Below, one piece after another: positions 21,614 to 30,414 of a DNA stretch of 64,000 nucleotides. Source of the DNA: Planctomycetia bacterium (GTDB taxonomy: Bacteria; Planctomycetota; Phycisphaerae; UBA1845; Fen-1342). The notes beneath the pieces are model-generated. The model was not told the DNA's origin. It was given only the letters and a program-made list of their open reading frames with translations, and ran no database searches. The position numbers and the translations under genes are program-made. Each line of letters opens with the position of its first letter. Positions within the stretch are counted from its first letter, which is position 1. Where the stretch lies: NCBI GenBank assembly GCA_015709575.1, contig CP054190.1:930001-994000 (forward strand), in the 5' to 3' direction.

Positions 21614-22558
21614 ATGCGCGTGGTGGTTGCCGGCTGCGCCGGATTTATCGGTTTTCACCTGTGCGAGCGCCTTCTGAACGATGGACACGAGGTGCTTGGG
21701 GTGGATGATCTCTCCACCGGCCAGGCCCGGAACGCCGACGATCTCGCGCGACACGCGCGCTTCCGGTTTGTGCGCCACTCGATTATCGAACCCGTGCGGA
21801 TCGAGGGTGCGATCGACCGAATCTACAACATGGCCTGCCCGGCGTCGCCGGTGGATTTCGGCCCGCGGCGGCTGTTCATCCTGGAGACCTGCTCGCGCGG
21901 CGTGTGGAACCTGCTGGACCTGGCGCGCGACAAAAAGGCGCGGCTTCTGCAGGCGAGCACCAGCGAGGTGTACGGCGATCCTCATGTTCACCCGCAGGTG
22001 GAGAGCTATTGGGGAAACGTAAACCCGATCGGGGCGCGCTCCTGCTATGACGAGGGCAAGCGCTTCGCCGAGGCGCTGCTCACCTCCTATCGCGCCGCGC
22101 ACGGCACGGCCACGCGCACGGCGCGGATTTTCAACACCTATGGCCCGCGGATGCGGGCCGACGACGGCCGCGCGCTGCCGAATTTCATCAGCCAGGCGAT
22201 GGCCGGTCGGCCGGTGACGGTGCACGGCGACGGCTCGCAGACGCGGAGCTTCTGCTTCGTGACGGACCTGGTCGATGGGCTGGTCCGGCTGATGGAGAGC
22301 GACGTGATCGACCCGGTGAATATCGGCAACCCGGTCGAGATTTCGATGCTGCAGGCGGCGCAGGAAGTGATCGAGATGCTGGGCAGCCGCAGCACGGTGC
22401 AACTGCTGCCGCGGCCGTCGGATGATCCCAGCGTGCGCCGGCCGGACATCACCCGGGCACGGACGCTGCTCGGTTGGGAGCCGCGCGTCGATCGGCGCAG
22501 CGGATTGGAGCGGACGGTGGCGTGGTTCCGCGACGAGGCGGCGCGATCCGGCACTTGA
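21614..22558 (+). CDS. uxs: UDP-glucuronate decarboxylase-type SDR (UDP-xylose synthase)
   Basis: 314 aa. Rossmann motif VVAGCAGFIGFHLCERLL, active-site segment QASTSEVYGDPHVHPQ and YDEGKRFAEAL (YxxxK), and RIFNTYGPRM, all characteristic of UXS enzymes rather than generic 4-epimerases; SPVDFGP and the WGNVNPIGARSCYDEGKR segment support this. It would convert UDP-glucuronate to UDP-xylose for polysaccharide or glycan synthesis. The ATG was chosen with AGGA eight bases upstream; a longer frame starts 72 bases earlier. Its neighbour ugd supplies the substrate. Confidence 0.92.
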   Translation: MRVVVAGCAGFIGFHLCERLLNDGHEVLGVDDLSTGQARNADDLARHARFRFVRHSIIEPVRIEGAIDRIYNMACPASPVDFGPRRLFILETCSRGVWNLLDLARDKKARLLQASTSEVYGDPHVHPQVESYWGNVNPIGARSCYDEGKRFAEALLTSYRAAHGTATRTARIFNTYGPRMRADDGRALPNFISQAMAGRPVTVHGDGSQTRSFCFVTDLVDGLVRLMESDVIDPVNIGNPVEISMLQAAQEVIEMLGSRSTVQLLPRPSDDPSVRRPDITRARTLLGWEPRVDRRSGLERTVAWFRDEAARSGT

Positions 22559-22571
22559 CCGCCGAGCGCCG

Positions 22572-23789
22572 TCAGCCGCCCGTCGCGACACGAAGCGCCT
22601 GCTGCAAGTCTTCGATCAGATCTTCTACGTCCTCGATACCAACGCTCAGACGCACCAGTCCATCGACGACGCCGATGCGCTCACGTAGTTCGCGCGGCAT
22701 GGAGGCGTGCGTCATGATGGCGGGGTGATTCACCAGCGACTCGACGCCGCCGAGGCTCTCCGCGCAGGCGAACAGCTTGGTGGCGGTCATGAACTTCCGC
22801 GCGGCATCCAGCCCGCCGCGCAGCACGCAGGTCACGATCCCTCCAAAGGCGCTCATCTGGCGGCGGGCCAGCTCGTGGTCGGGGTGACTCGGCAGCCCGG
22901 GATAAGCGACCGACTCGAACCCGCGCTGCTCCGCCGCCCAGCGTGCAACTCGCAGCGCGTTTGCGCTGTGTCGCTCCATCCGCAGCGCCAGCGTCTTGAG
23001 CCCGCGATGCACGAGAAAGCTGTCGAACGGGCCGGGCACGCCGCCGGCCGCATTGGCGTAGAAGCGAATCGGGGCGATCAGGGCCGCCGAGCGGGCGATC
23101 ACCGCGCCGCCGATCACGTCGGAGTGCCCTCCGATGTACTTCGTGGTGCTGTGCACAACCAGGTCCGCACCCAGTTCCAGCGGCCGCTGCAGCGCCGGCG
23201 TGGCGAAGGTGTTGTCCACGGCCAGCAGCAGCCCGTGATCGTGGTCCATCAGCGAGCCGCCGCGGGCCGTCATCGGGCGCGTGCCGCAGCGCGCCGCCGC
23301 GGCGCGACAATGCTCGGCGACCGCCGCGATGTCGAGCAGTCGCAGCGACGGATTCGTCGGCGTCTCGATCCAGACAAGCTTGGTCGTGTCGTCCACCAGG
23401 GCCGCCAGCGCCGCCGGGTCGTTGCTGTCGGTGTAGCGCGTCACGAGTCCCCAGGGTCGCAGCACGCGTTCCAGCAGGCGAAAGGTGCCGCCGTACATGT
23501 CGCTGTAAGCCACCAGCGAGTCACCCGGTCGGAGCAATGCTTGCACAACCGCCGTCGTGGCGGCCACGCCCGATCCGAAGCAGCACGCGTCCGTTCCGCC
23601 CTCTACGGCGGCCAGCGCCGCGGCCAGCCCGTCGCGAGTGGGGTTGGTGCCGCGGGCATAGGCATAGCCCTTGTGCTCGCCGGGGGCGGCCTGTGTAAAG
23701 GTGCTGGTGGCGTAGATCGGGGGAACCGTCGCCCCGGTGGCGGGGTCCGGATTCTGTCCAACGTGAATCGCACGCGTCGCAAGTCGCAT
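22572..23789 (-). CDS. Cys/Met-metabolism PLP enzyme (cystathionine gamma-synthase/lyase type)
   Basis: 405 aa. [29 protein letters not shown] opening (quoted in part), [18 protein letters not shown] region [20 protein letters not shown] and the Schiff-base lysine in [12 protein letters not shown]. These are hallmarks of the cystathionine gamma-synthase, gamma-lyase and O-acetylhomoserine sulfhydrylase family; the exact reaction cannot be separated by eye. ATG chosen at MRLATRAIH; the upstream extension is not family-like. Only 13 bases separate its stop from the convergent uxs stop. A short His/Asp-rich insertion ([10 protein letters not shown]) occurs before the PLP motif. Confidence 0.93.
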   Translation of the reverse strand: MRLATRAIHVGQNPDPATGATVPPIYATSTFTQAAPGEHKGYAYARGTNPTRDGLAAALAAVEGGTDACCFGSGVAATTAVVQALLRPGDSLVAYSDMYGGTFRLLERVLRPWGLVTRYTDSNDPAALAALVDDTTKLVWIETPTNPSLRLLDIAAVAEHCRAAAARCGTRPMTARGGSLMDHDHGLLLAVDNTFATPALQRPLELGADLVVHSTTKYIGGHSDVIGGAVIARSAALIAPIRFYANAAGGVPGPFDSFLVHRGLKTLALRMERHSANALRVARWAAEQRGFESVAYPGLPSHPDHELARRQMSAFGGIVTCVLRGGLDAARKFMTATKLFACAESLGGVESLVNHPAIMTHASMPRELRERIGVVDGLVRLSVGIEDVEDLIEDLQQALRVATGG

Positions 23790-23980
23790 GAGGCAGGCCC
23801 CGTTCCAGCGCGGCCGGATCCTCCGCAACCCGCGGAGAAGACTGCCCGGCTGCACGAAAGCGCTCATCATACCGGGCGACCGCGCGGCCCGGCGCAGCGC
23901 ACCCGCCGCGGCCGGCCTCGGGTGATACGCAGGGATCGCGATCCACCTTTGTCCGGCCCGCCTTCGCGACGTATGATCGG

Positions 23981-25582
23981 ATGTTCATGCATGCGTTCAT
24001 CGAGCTTGCCTATCAACGCCACGAGGACGACGCCGGCGTCACGCTGGTGGCGACTCTGCCCACCGTCCGTGCGCTGACCATTGGCGGTTCGGCCAGCGAG
24101 TTGCGACTGCCGGGACTTCCGCCGGATGCCGCGCTTGCCCGGATTTCGTTTGCGCACAGTCACTTTTTTCTCGAGAACATGCCGCTGGCGGAGAACGCCG
24201 CCCGCGATTACCCGCTGGCGGTGAACGCCCAGCCGTTATCGGACGGCGTAACCGAGTTGGATGATGGGGATGCGATCACCATCGGCCGCTACGAGCTGCG
24301 CTTCCACGCCGGCGAGCCGCCGCGCGATCCGCCGCTGATCGACACTCCGCTGCGCTGGAAGCTGCCAGCGACGGTGTTCGAGCGGCCGTATGAGGTCGCG
24401 CCGGATGACCCGTCCGGGGCGTACATTGAGGAGTTCATGCTGGCCGCGCGGCCGCACGTGCAGGCGGAGCGCTTCGCCGACGTGCGCCGGCTGGCGGAGA
24501 CCGAGCTTCGGCGGGTGAAACGCGCCGAGGAGCCGGGGGCCCTGGAGCGGTACTGCCGGTTCCTGTGGACGACTCGCCTGAAAATGGCGCGGTTGTCGAA
24601 CGACGTGGACTTTGCCGCTCTGACGCGCGAAGCGCTGGATCTGTATCCGGATGACTCCACGCTGCTGGTGACGGTGGGGATCAATCAACTCAAGCAGCGT
24701 GACTGGATCGCCGCGGCGCGGACGTTTGAGCACGCCATCGCGGTCGGCACCTTTGAGAACTTTCAGTCGCGGCACGATGCGCGGCTCGGGCGGATCGTGT
24801 CGCGTCACCTGCTGTCGGGCGGCGCCGCCGCGGCGGAGGCTCGTGCGCCGGCGGCCTGGGGGGATGACTGGGACGTGCCGGAGCTGCGCCTCGACGCGCC
24901 GGGCGATGAGTTGCTGCTGTGGCGGGTGTGTCACTACGGCGAGGTGTTCGGGCCGGCCGAGCAGCTGCGCTATGGCTACTGCGGCGAGGAGGAGGGCGGT
25001 GCCGACGGCTACGACGCGCAGCGCTGGGAGATCCGCGACGTGCGTCGTGGTGTCGCGTTTCGCCGAATTGTGCGCTATCCGTCGCTGCTTCGCGCGGATC
25101 CAAGTCTGATTGTTGAGATCGCGGCGTTTCGCGATGCACTGGAGAAGTTTGACCGCGAATGGATGCGACTGATCGTGGATCGTACGGGTGAGTCGCGCGC
25201 GGCGCCGCCGCTCCAGTTGGACGCCGGCGCCATTCGGGCGCTGCGTGCGCGACGGGGCGGCGGTGTGCCGCGGTTGTCGCTGGAGATGCGCCCGAGCGGG
25301 GCGCGATGTCGAATGGACATCCTGGCCGCACCGCAGCCGGGCGATGTCGTGATCGTTCAGGACTCGGTGAGTCTGGCGGTCGCGGCAGCGGACGTCGCGA
25401 ATCTGACCGGAGCGACGCTGGTGCACTTGCCGGGTGCTATCGGCCGATACTACCTGTCGCTCCCGGAGCGCGGGCTGGCGCGCGTTCACGTGCCGATGCG
25501 CCGCGAGTCGAAGATCAGAATCGGAATCCTGGCGGGATTGATCGTCGCGGTCGCGGCGGTGGCGATTGCATTCCGGCTCTGA
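23981..25582 (+). CDS. FHA-like, TPR-containing, C-terminally membrane-anchored protein
   Basis: 533 aa. Residues ~1-110 resemble a divergent FHA domain (LTIGGSASELRLPG near residue 31, then ARISFAHSHFFLE and the terminal ELDDGDAITIGRYELRFH). A helical middle contains a TPR-like unit (STLLVTVGINQLKQRDWIAAARTFEHAIA). The C-terminus ends in a single hydrophobic helix (IGILAGLIVAVAAVAIAFRL), so the protein is probably tail-anchored facing the cytoplasm. FHA domains bind phosphothreonine. The canonical SxxH core is present in altered form, so phosphopeptide binding is uncertain. No kinase is adjacent. Confidence 0.6.
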   Translation: MFMHAFIELAYQRHEDDAGVTLVATLPTVRALTIGGSASELRLPGLPPDAALARISFAHSHFFLENMPLAENAARDYPLAVNAQPLSDGVTELDDGDAITIGRYELRFHAGEPPRDPPLIDTPLRWKLPATVFERPYEVAPDDPSGAYIEEFMLAARPHVQAERFADVRRLAETELRRVKRAEEPGALERYCRFLWTTRLKMARLSNDVDFAALTREALDLYPDDSTLLVTVGINQLKQRDWIAAARTFEHAIAVGTFENFQSRHDARLGRIVSRHLLSGGAAAAEARAPAAWGDDWDVPELRLDAPGDELLLWRVCHYGEVFGPAEQLRYGYCGEEEGGADGYDAQRWEIRDVRRGVAFRRIVRYPSLLRADPSLIVEIAAFRDALEKFDREWMRLIVDRTGESRAAPPLQLDAGAIRALRARRGGGVPRLSLEMRPSGARCRMDILAAPQPGDVVIVQDSVSLAVAAADVANLTGATLVHLPGAIGRYYLSLPERGLARVHVPMRRESKIRIGILAGLIVAVAAVAIAFRL

Positions 25583-25612
25583 TGCGGCCGGGCAGGGGGG
25601 GCGCAAGCGGAG

Positions 25613-25650
25613 GCGGCCGATCCCGGGGCTGTGACCCCGGAGCCGGCCGC
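25613..25650. terminator. Hairpin between convergent genes
   Basis: GCGGCCG (25613-25619) pairs with CGGCCGC (25644-25650), and inner CCCGGGG/CCCCGG bases extend the stem. It lies between the FHA-like gene stop and the stop of the convergent exported protein. Confidence 0.5.
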
Positions 25651-25684
25651 TGCGCCGCCGCAGGGCGCTCCGCGATTGTCGCTG

Positions 25685-26125
25685 CTACTCGCGCAGCCCC
25701 GGGTAGACGCCGGCCAGCAGATCCGCAATGCGGATGACGTCCCCTTCCCGGAATGTGATTGGGATCTCCTCGGGCATCTTGAACGTGCCCGGGCGATTCT
25801 CGGTGGTCCACTCGAATTTCGCGTCGCCGGCGGACGCGATCGCGACCTCGCCGAACGAGTGCTCATTGAACCAGACCTTGTAATCGCCGACGGGCATGTC
25901 GGCGAGGTAGAGCGTCAGTACGCGCTCGCCGGTGCTGAATCCGCGGTACATCAGGTACCCGCTGATGCGCTCGTCGGCGCTGTGCAGCATCATCTGCTGC
26001 TTCCACACGAGCACCGGGCCGACGCTGGGCGGGGCGGCGTGCGCAAGTCCCGTGACGGTCATGCTCGTGCCGATCGCGGCCGCGGTCACCAGCACCCAGA
26101 ATCCGACTGCCTGCTTCGTGGTCAT
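25685..26125 (-). CDS. Small exported protein of unknown function
   Basis: 146 aa. MTTKQAVGFWVLVTAAAIGTSMTVTGLAHA is a Sec signal peptide with an AHA-type cleavage site. The mature ~115 residues form a beta-rich domain: ISGYLMYRGFSTGERVLTLYLAD, YKVWFNEHSFGEVAIA, ending in TFREGDVIRIADLLAGVYPGLRE. Not recognised; it may be a small periplasmic binding or scaffold domain. SD AAGGA lies eight bases before the ATG. It is divergent from the molybdenum hydroxylase gene, with ~220 bases between starts; functional linkage is possible but not shown. Confidence 0.7.
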   Translation of the reverse strand: MTTKQAVGFWVLVTAAAIGTSMTVTGLAHAAPPSVGPVLVWKQQMMLHSADERISGYLMYRGFSTGERVLTLYLADMPVGDYKVWFNEHSFGEVAIASAGDAKFEWTTENRPGTFKMPEEIPITFREGDVIRIADLLAGVYPGLRE

Positions 26126-26344
26126 GGCTGTGTTCCTTTCATGAATCGCTTCACCGGACCATCCGCCGTCGCGTGTTGCGACCGCCCGCGGCGTCCGATG
26201 TTTCATTCACCTCAAATGAGCGGCCGGTCCGCTCCCCGGATACGTCTATCTCGCGAATTTCCGGCGCGCCACGGGTATGATGCCGCAGTCGCCGGCGCGA
26301 GCGCTCCGGCGCTTCGTCGCGTAGGCCCGGCAGCGAGGATCGCC

Positions 26345-29011
26345 ATGAGTTCCGCCCGTCCGCCGCGAGATCGCGATACCGCGTGCGACGTCTCCCGTCG
26401 CGGGTTTCTCAAGGGGGCCGGCATCGCCGCCGCCGGCACGGTGCTGGCCGCGCGTTCGGCCCTCGCGCAGAGCGACGGCCCCGCAGGGCTGACGCGGCAC
26501 GGTCCCGGCCCTACGCCGATCGAGCTGACCGTCAACGGCGCTTCGCAGCGCGTGACGGTCGATCCGCGATCGACGTTGCTGGACGTGCTGCGAGATCAGT
26601 TCGACCTCACCGGACCCAAGGAGGTCTGCGCACGCGGGGCCTGCGGCGGCTGCAACGTCATGCTGGACGGCGTAGTCGTCAATTCGTGCATGACGCTTGC
26701 GCTCGACGCGGCCGGTTCGAAGGTCACGACTGTCGAGGGCTTGGCCGCCGGAGAAAAGCTCGATCCGGTGCAAGCCGCGCTGTGCAGGCACGACGGATTG
26801 CAATGCGGCTATTGCACGCCCGGATTCGTCGTCGCGATTCGATCCCTGCTCGATCGCAACCCCAAGCCGACAGCCGACGACGTGCGCGACGCGTGCAGCG
26901 GGAACATCTGTCGCTGCGGCACCTATCCGAAAGTGATTGAAGCGGCGCTGGCCGCCACGGGGGTGCAGATCGCGGCCGGTAACGTCGCGGACAACGCGGC
27001 GGTGTGCATGGAGTCCGAGGGCGGGCGAGTCGACGCGCCGCAGAAAGTGACCGGTCGCGCTCGATACACAACCGACGTCAACCTGCCGCGCATGGCCTTC
27101 GCGCAGATCCTGTATTGCCCCTTCGGGCGTGCGACCATCAAGAGCGCGGATCGCGACGCGGCGGCGGCGGTGCCGGGCGTGCTGGAGGTCGTGCTGAATG
27201 AGAAGGAGTACAAGTACTGCGGCCAGCCCTGCGGGCACATCGCCGCGGAATCGAGACACGCGCTGGATGAAGCGCGGCTGCGGCTGAACGTGCAATGGGA
27301 GATCGGCACGCCGGTGGTGGACCCGGTGGCCGAGCATCAGTCCAAGCACGGTCCGATCCCGCCCGAGTTGAAGAAGTCCGGGGCGGGAGAGAAAGTGACC
27401 GCGGCGCTGGGCGAAGCGCGGCACGTCGTGGAGCGCGTCTACCAGACGCAGATTCAGACGCACGCCTGCCTCGAGCCGCACGCCGCTGTCGCCGATCATC
27501 GCGGCGAGGAGGGCGAGATGTGGGTCAGCACGCAGGCCAACATCGTCATCCACGGCGAAGCCGCGAACGCGATGAAGCTGGACCGCAGCAAGGTCCGCAC
27601 GCACTGCGAGTTCGTCGGCGGCGGGTTCGGCAGCAAGTTCGGCATCGACGCCGAGGGTCGGCTCGCGGCGGAGCTGTCCCGCAAGTTCACGCGCCCGATC
27701 AAGATCGTGAACAACCGCAAGCGCGAGCATCTCGACACCGGCTGTCGCCCCGGTTCGATTCAGTACATGAAGTTCGCCGCCGGCGAGGACGGCGTGCCGG
27801 CCGCCGGGCAGGTGCACGTTGTCGGCGTCTCAGGGCTGGGCGGCGGCGGAGATGCCTCGAACCCCGATCACTACGAATTCGGCGACGTCGCTCGCACCTT
27901 CACGGATCTCGATTTGAGCGTCGGGCACTCGCGCCCGATGCGCGCCCCCGGCAAGCCGCAGGGCATGTTTGCGGTGGACAGCTTCGTGGACGAGTTGGCC
28001 GAGACCGCCGGCGTGGATCCGCTGGTCCTGCGCAGGTCGATAGATCCCAACCGCACGCGCAAGCGGATGTACGAGATCGGCGCCGAGCGCATCGGCTGGG
28101 CGTCACGGCCCAAGCCCGACGGCGCCGGCAGCGGGCGCTTCCGCCGCGGCATCGGCGTGGGCGTGTCGAACTGGGGCAACGGCCAGGGCAACGCCAGCGT
28201 CGGAATTCACGTCCATCGCGACGGCACGCTGAAGGTGTTGTGCGGTACGCAGGACATCGGCACAGGCGTCAAGACGCTGCTGGCGGACGTCGTCGCGGAT
28301 CAACTGAAGATCGACCGCGGGTTGATCACGGCGCTGACCGGCAGCAGCGAGTATCCCCCCGGGCCGCCCTCCGGCGGCTCGGTGACGTCGCGCAGCGTCG
28401 CTCCCGCGGCACGCGACGCGGCGGAAAAGGCCCGGGCGAAGCTGGCCGAGCTTTCCGGCATGGAGGTCAGCGACCGCGATTCGTGGGTCGCAGCCTGCCG
28501 CAAGATGGGCGAGGAGTCCTTCTCGGTCGTCGGCAGCTTCAACAAGGCCTATTGGGGCAAGGGCGGCAGCGAAGCGGTGCAGTTTGCCGAGGTGGAGGTG
28601 GACACCCACACCGGCATCGTCCGCGTCACGAAGGTGGTGGCGCTCCAGGCCTGCGGCAGGCCGGTCAACCGCCTCACGGCGGAAAACCAGGTCATCGGCG
28701 GCGTCATTCAGGGCGTTTCCTACGCGCTGTTTGAGGAAAAGATTCTCGACCCCGTGACCGGCGCGATGCTCAATCCCAATCTTGAGCAGTACAAGATTCT
28801 CGGTCCGCGCGATTGCCCGGAGATCATCCCGATCCTCTGGGCCGAGGGTGACGACCTGGGCGTCCGCTCGATCGGCGAGCCGCCGGTCGTGCCGACCGCC
28901 GGCGCGGTGGCAAACGCAATTGCGAACGCGATCGGCGCGCGGGTGCGCAGCCTGCCGATCTCGCCCGCGAAGGTGCTGGCGGCGCTGGCCGAGCGCGGAG
29001 GTGTGGCATGA
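26345..29011 (+). CDS. Tat-exported molybdenum hydroxylase, fused 2Fe-2S and molybdopterin subunits
   Basis: 888 aa. Twin-arginine signal SRRGFLKG at residues 17-24. Residues ~58-205 form the xanthine-oxidase-type double [2Fe-2S] domain: C95-x4-C100-x2-C103-x11-C115 and C154-x2-C157 with C189-x-C191. The rest is the molybdopterin domain, with GGGFGSKFG, RAPGKPQGMFAVDSFVDELA and TQDIGTGVKT. The active-site Glu is in SIGEPPVVPT near the C-terminus. The closest architecture is periplasmic aldehyde oxidoreductase PaoA plus PaoC in one chain. The substrate (aldehyde, purine or aromatic) is not determinable. The stop overlaps the next gene by four bases (ATGA), so the two subunits are translated together. 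Confidence 0.92.
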   Translation: MSSARPPRDRDTACDVSRRGFLKGAGIAAAGTVLAARSALAQSDGPAGLTRHGPGPTPIELTVNGASQRVTVDPRSTLLDVLRDQFDLTGPKEVCARGACGGCNVMLDGVVVNSCMTLALDAAGSKVTTVEGLAAGEKLDPVQAALCRHDGLQCGYCTPGFVVAIRSLLDRNPKPTADDVRDACSGNICRCGTYPKVIEAALAATGVQIAAGNVADNAAVCMESEGGRVDAPQKVTGRARYTTDVNLPRMAFAQILYCPFGRATIKSADRDAAAAVPGVLEVVLNEKEYKYCGQPCGHIAAESRHALDEARLRLNVQWEIGTPVVDPVAEHQSKHGPIPPELKKSGAGEKVTAALGEARHVVERVYQTQIQTHACLEPHAAVADHRGEEGEMWVSTQANIVIHGEAANAMKLDRSKVRTHCEFVGGGFGSKFGIDAEGRLAAELSRKFTRPIKIVNNRKREHLDTGCRPGSIQYMKFAAGEDGVPAAGQVHVVGVSGLGGGGDASNPDHYEFGDVARTFTDLDLSVGHSRPMRAPGKPQGMFAVDSFVDELAETAGVDPLVLRRSIDPNRTRKRMYEIGAERIGWASRPKPDGAGSGRFRRGIGVGVSNWGNGQGNASVGIHVHRDGTLKVLCGTQDIGTGVKTLLADVVADQLKIDRGLITALTGSSEYPPGPPSGGSVTSRSVAPAARDAAEKARAKLAELSGMEVSDRDSWVAACRKMGEESFSVVGSFNKAYWGKGGSEAVQFAEVEVDTHTGIVRVTKVVALQACGRPVNRLTAENQVIGGVIQGVSYALFEEKILDPVTGAMLNPNLEQYKILGPRDCPEIIPILWAEGDDLGVRSIGEPPVVPTAGAVANAIANAIGARVRSLPISPAKVLAALAERGGVA

Positions 29012-30000
29012 TTCCCTTCGAGTTTGTGACGGCCCGATCGTTCGAGGCGGCAGCGCAGTTACTGGCCGAATCGCGGCGCGGCGACGTGCTGCTAAAGGCC
29101 GGCGGGATCGACGTGGTCGATCGCCTCAAGGAAGGGCTGGATCGCCCCAAGGTGATTCTCAACATCCGCGGCCTGCGCCCCGCGCGCGCGGACGCCGTTC
29201 GCAAGGGTGACAACGGGCTGACGATCCACGCGCTGGCGACGCTCACCGAGATCAACGAAAACGAGGCCGTCCGCACGGACTACCCGGCCGTCGCCGCCGG
29301 CACGCGTAAGCCGGCGACGCCGCAGGTCCGCAACGTTGCTTCGCTGGCGGGCAACCTGTGCCAGAAGCCGCGCTGCTGGTACTACCGCTCGCTGGACTTC
29401 CGCTGCCTCAAGAAGGGCGGAGACCGCTGTTATGCCGTCAACGGCGATAATCGCTATCACGCCGTGCTGGGTGCGGGTGCTTGTCACATCGTCGCGCCCA
29501 GCAGCGCCGCGCCTTCGCTGATGGCGTGCGGGGCGATGCTGCGGATCGGTCGATACGTGGACGGCAAGCTGTCCGAGCGCACGTTGCCGATCGCGGACTT
29601 CTACCGCGTGCCCTCCAATCCACAGGACGATGAGTTTCAACTTGGCCACGACGAGCTGATCCTCGACGTCACACTGCCGCAGAGCGCCGCGGGTCGGCAC
29701 AGCGCCTACGTCGAGTTGAAGGAAAAGCAGTCGTTCGACTGGGCCATGGCCTCGTGCGCCGTGAACCTGAACGAGCGCGCCGCGCCGCGAATCGTGCTGG
29801 GCGCGGTCGCCCCGATTCCTTGGCGCCTGCCGAAGGTGGAGCAGCTTGTCGCCGGGCAGAAGCTGACGGACACGTTGATTGCCGAGGCGCGGCGTGCCGC
29901 GATCGCCGATGCGCGCCCCATGACAAACAATGGCTACAAGGTGACGCTGGCCGGCGCCGTGCTGGAGCATGCGCTCCGCGCCGCGGACGAGGGCGCGTAG
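29008..30000 (+). CDS. FAD-binding subunit of molybdenum hydroxylase with 4Fe-4S loop
   Basis: 330 aa, CoxM/PaoB/HcrB family. FAD-binding elements are VLLKAGGIDVVDRL and the ATPQVRNVASLAGNLCQKPRC segment; the family's C-terminal domain closes the chain. Four cysteines, C118, C123, C133 and C141, in the order C-x4-C-x9-C-x7-C with GGDRCYA, sit where 4-hydroxybenzoyl-CoA reductase beta and PaoB carry a [4Fe-4S] cluster. It should pass electrons between the 2Fe-2S/Mo subunit and an acceptor. It has no export signal, so it would ride out with the Tat-tagged partner, as in PaoABC. The ATG overlaps the upstream stop. Confidence 0.92.
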   Translation: MIPFEFVTARSFEAAAQLLAESRRGDVLLKAGGIDVVDRLKEGLDRPKVILNIRGLRPARADAVRKGDNGLTIHALATLTEINENEAVRTDYPAVAAGTRKPATPQVRNVASLAGNLCQKPRCWYYRSLDFRCLKKGGDRCYAVNGDNRYHAVLGAGACHIVAPSSAAPSLMACGAMLRIGRYVDGKLSERTLPIADFYRVPSNPQDDEFQLGHDELILDVTLPQSAAGRHSAYVELKEKQSFDWAMASCAVNLNERAAPRIVLGAVAPIPWRLPKVEQLVAGQKLTDTLIAEARRAAIADARPMTNNGYKVTLAGAVLEHALRAADEGA

Positions 30001-30048
30001 GTTTGCCGCAATCATCCGGCCGTGGCGCGGGAAGAAGCCAGGACACGC

Positions 30049-30330
30049 ATGAGTGAGTCATTGCCGATCGCGAAGCGGTTGAACGGCGGCGGTGGGTCAT
30101 CCGCCGATCCGCCCGCGGCCGAGTTCGTGCGATGCTGCGTGCACCTGCGCAGCCGATCAATGTTCCTCGTGCCCGAGGATATGCGGGCCGGGCCTGGGCG
30201 CATCCGTGTCAGCACGCTCGGCGGCTATTGGTGCAATCGCACCAGCGTCGCCAGCGGACCGGACGATTCCTGTGTCGGTCCGGAACTTTGTCAGCCGCCG
30301 CGTGACTGCCATGAGGCGGCTCCCGAGTAG
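30049..30330 (+). CDS. Small Cys-containing protein, unknown
   Basis: 93 aa from the ATG (MSESLPIAKRLNGGGGSSAD); a GTG 27 bases upstream is the alternative. Not recognised. The second half has ordered cysteines (FVRCCVHLRSRSMFLVPEDM, GGYWCNRT, DDSCVGPELC, PPRDC), suggesting a metal site or a small disulfide-bonded or zinc fold. No signal peptide. It follows the FAD subunit by 48 bases and precedes btpA by 84 bases on the same strand, so it may be cotranscribed with either. Confidence 0.55.
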   Translation: MSESLPIAKRLNGGGGSSADPPAAEFVRCCVHLRSRSMFLVPEDMRAGPGRIRVSTLGGYWCNRTSVASGPDDSCVGPELCQPPRDCHEAAPE

Positions 30331-30414
30331 CCCGCGCAGCCGTGATCGCGCGAATTTCGCCTCGCGCGCAAGTTCCGCGTCCGCCTGTCTCAGCATGAGA
30401 GTGGCCAAGTCCGC

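Noticed and set aside
23790..23980. SAM-type riboswitch before the cystathionine-type enzyme
   Set aside because: The leader lacks the conserved SAM-riboswitch core and P1/P2 pattern; only ordinary GC-rich sequence is present.
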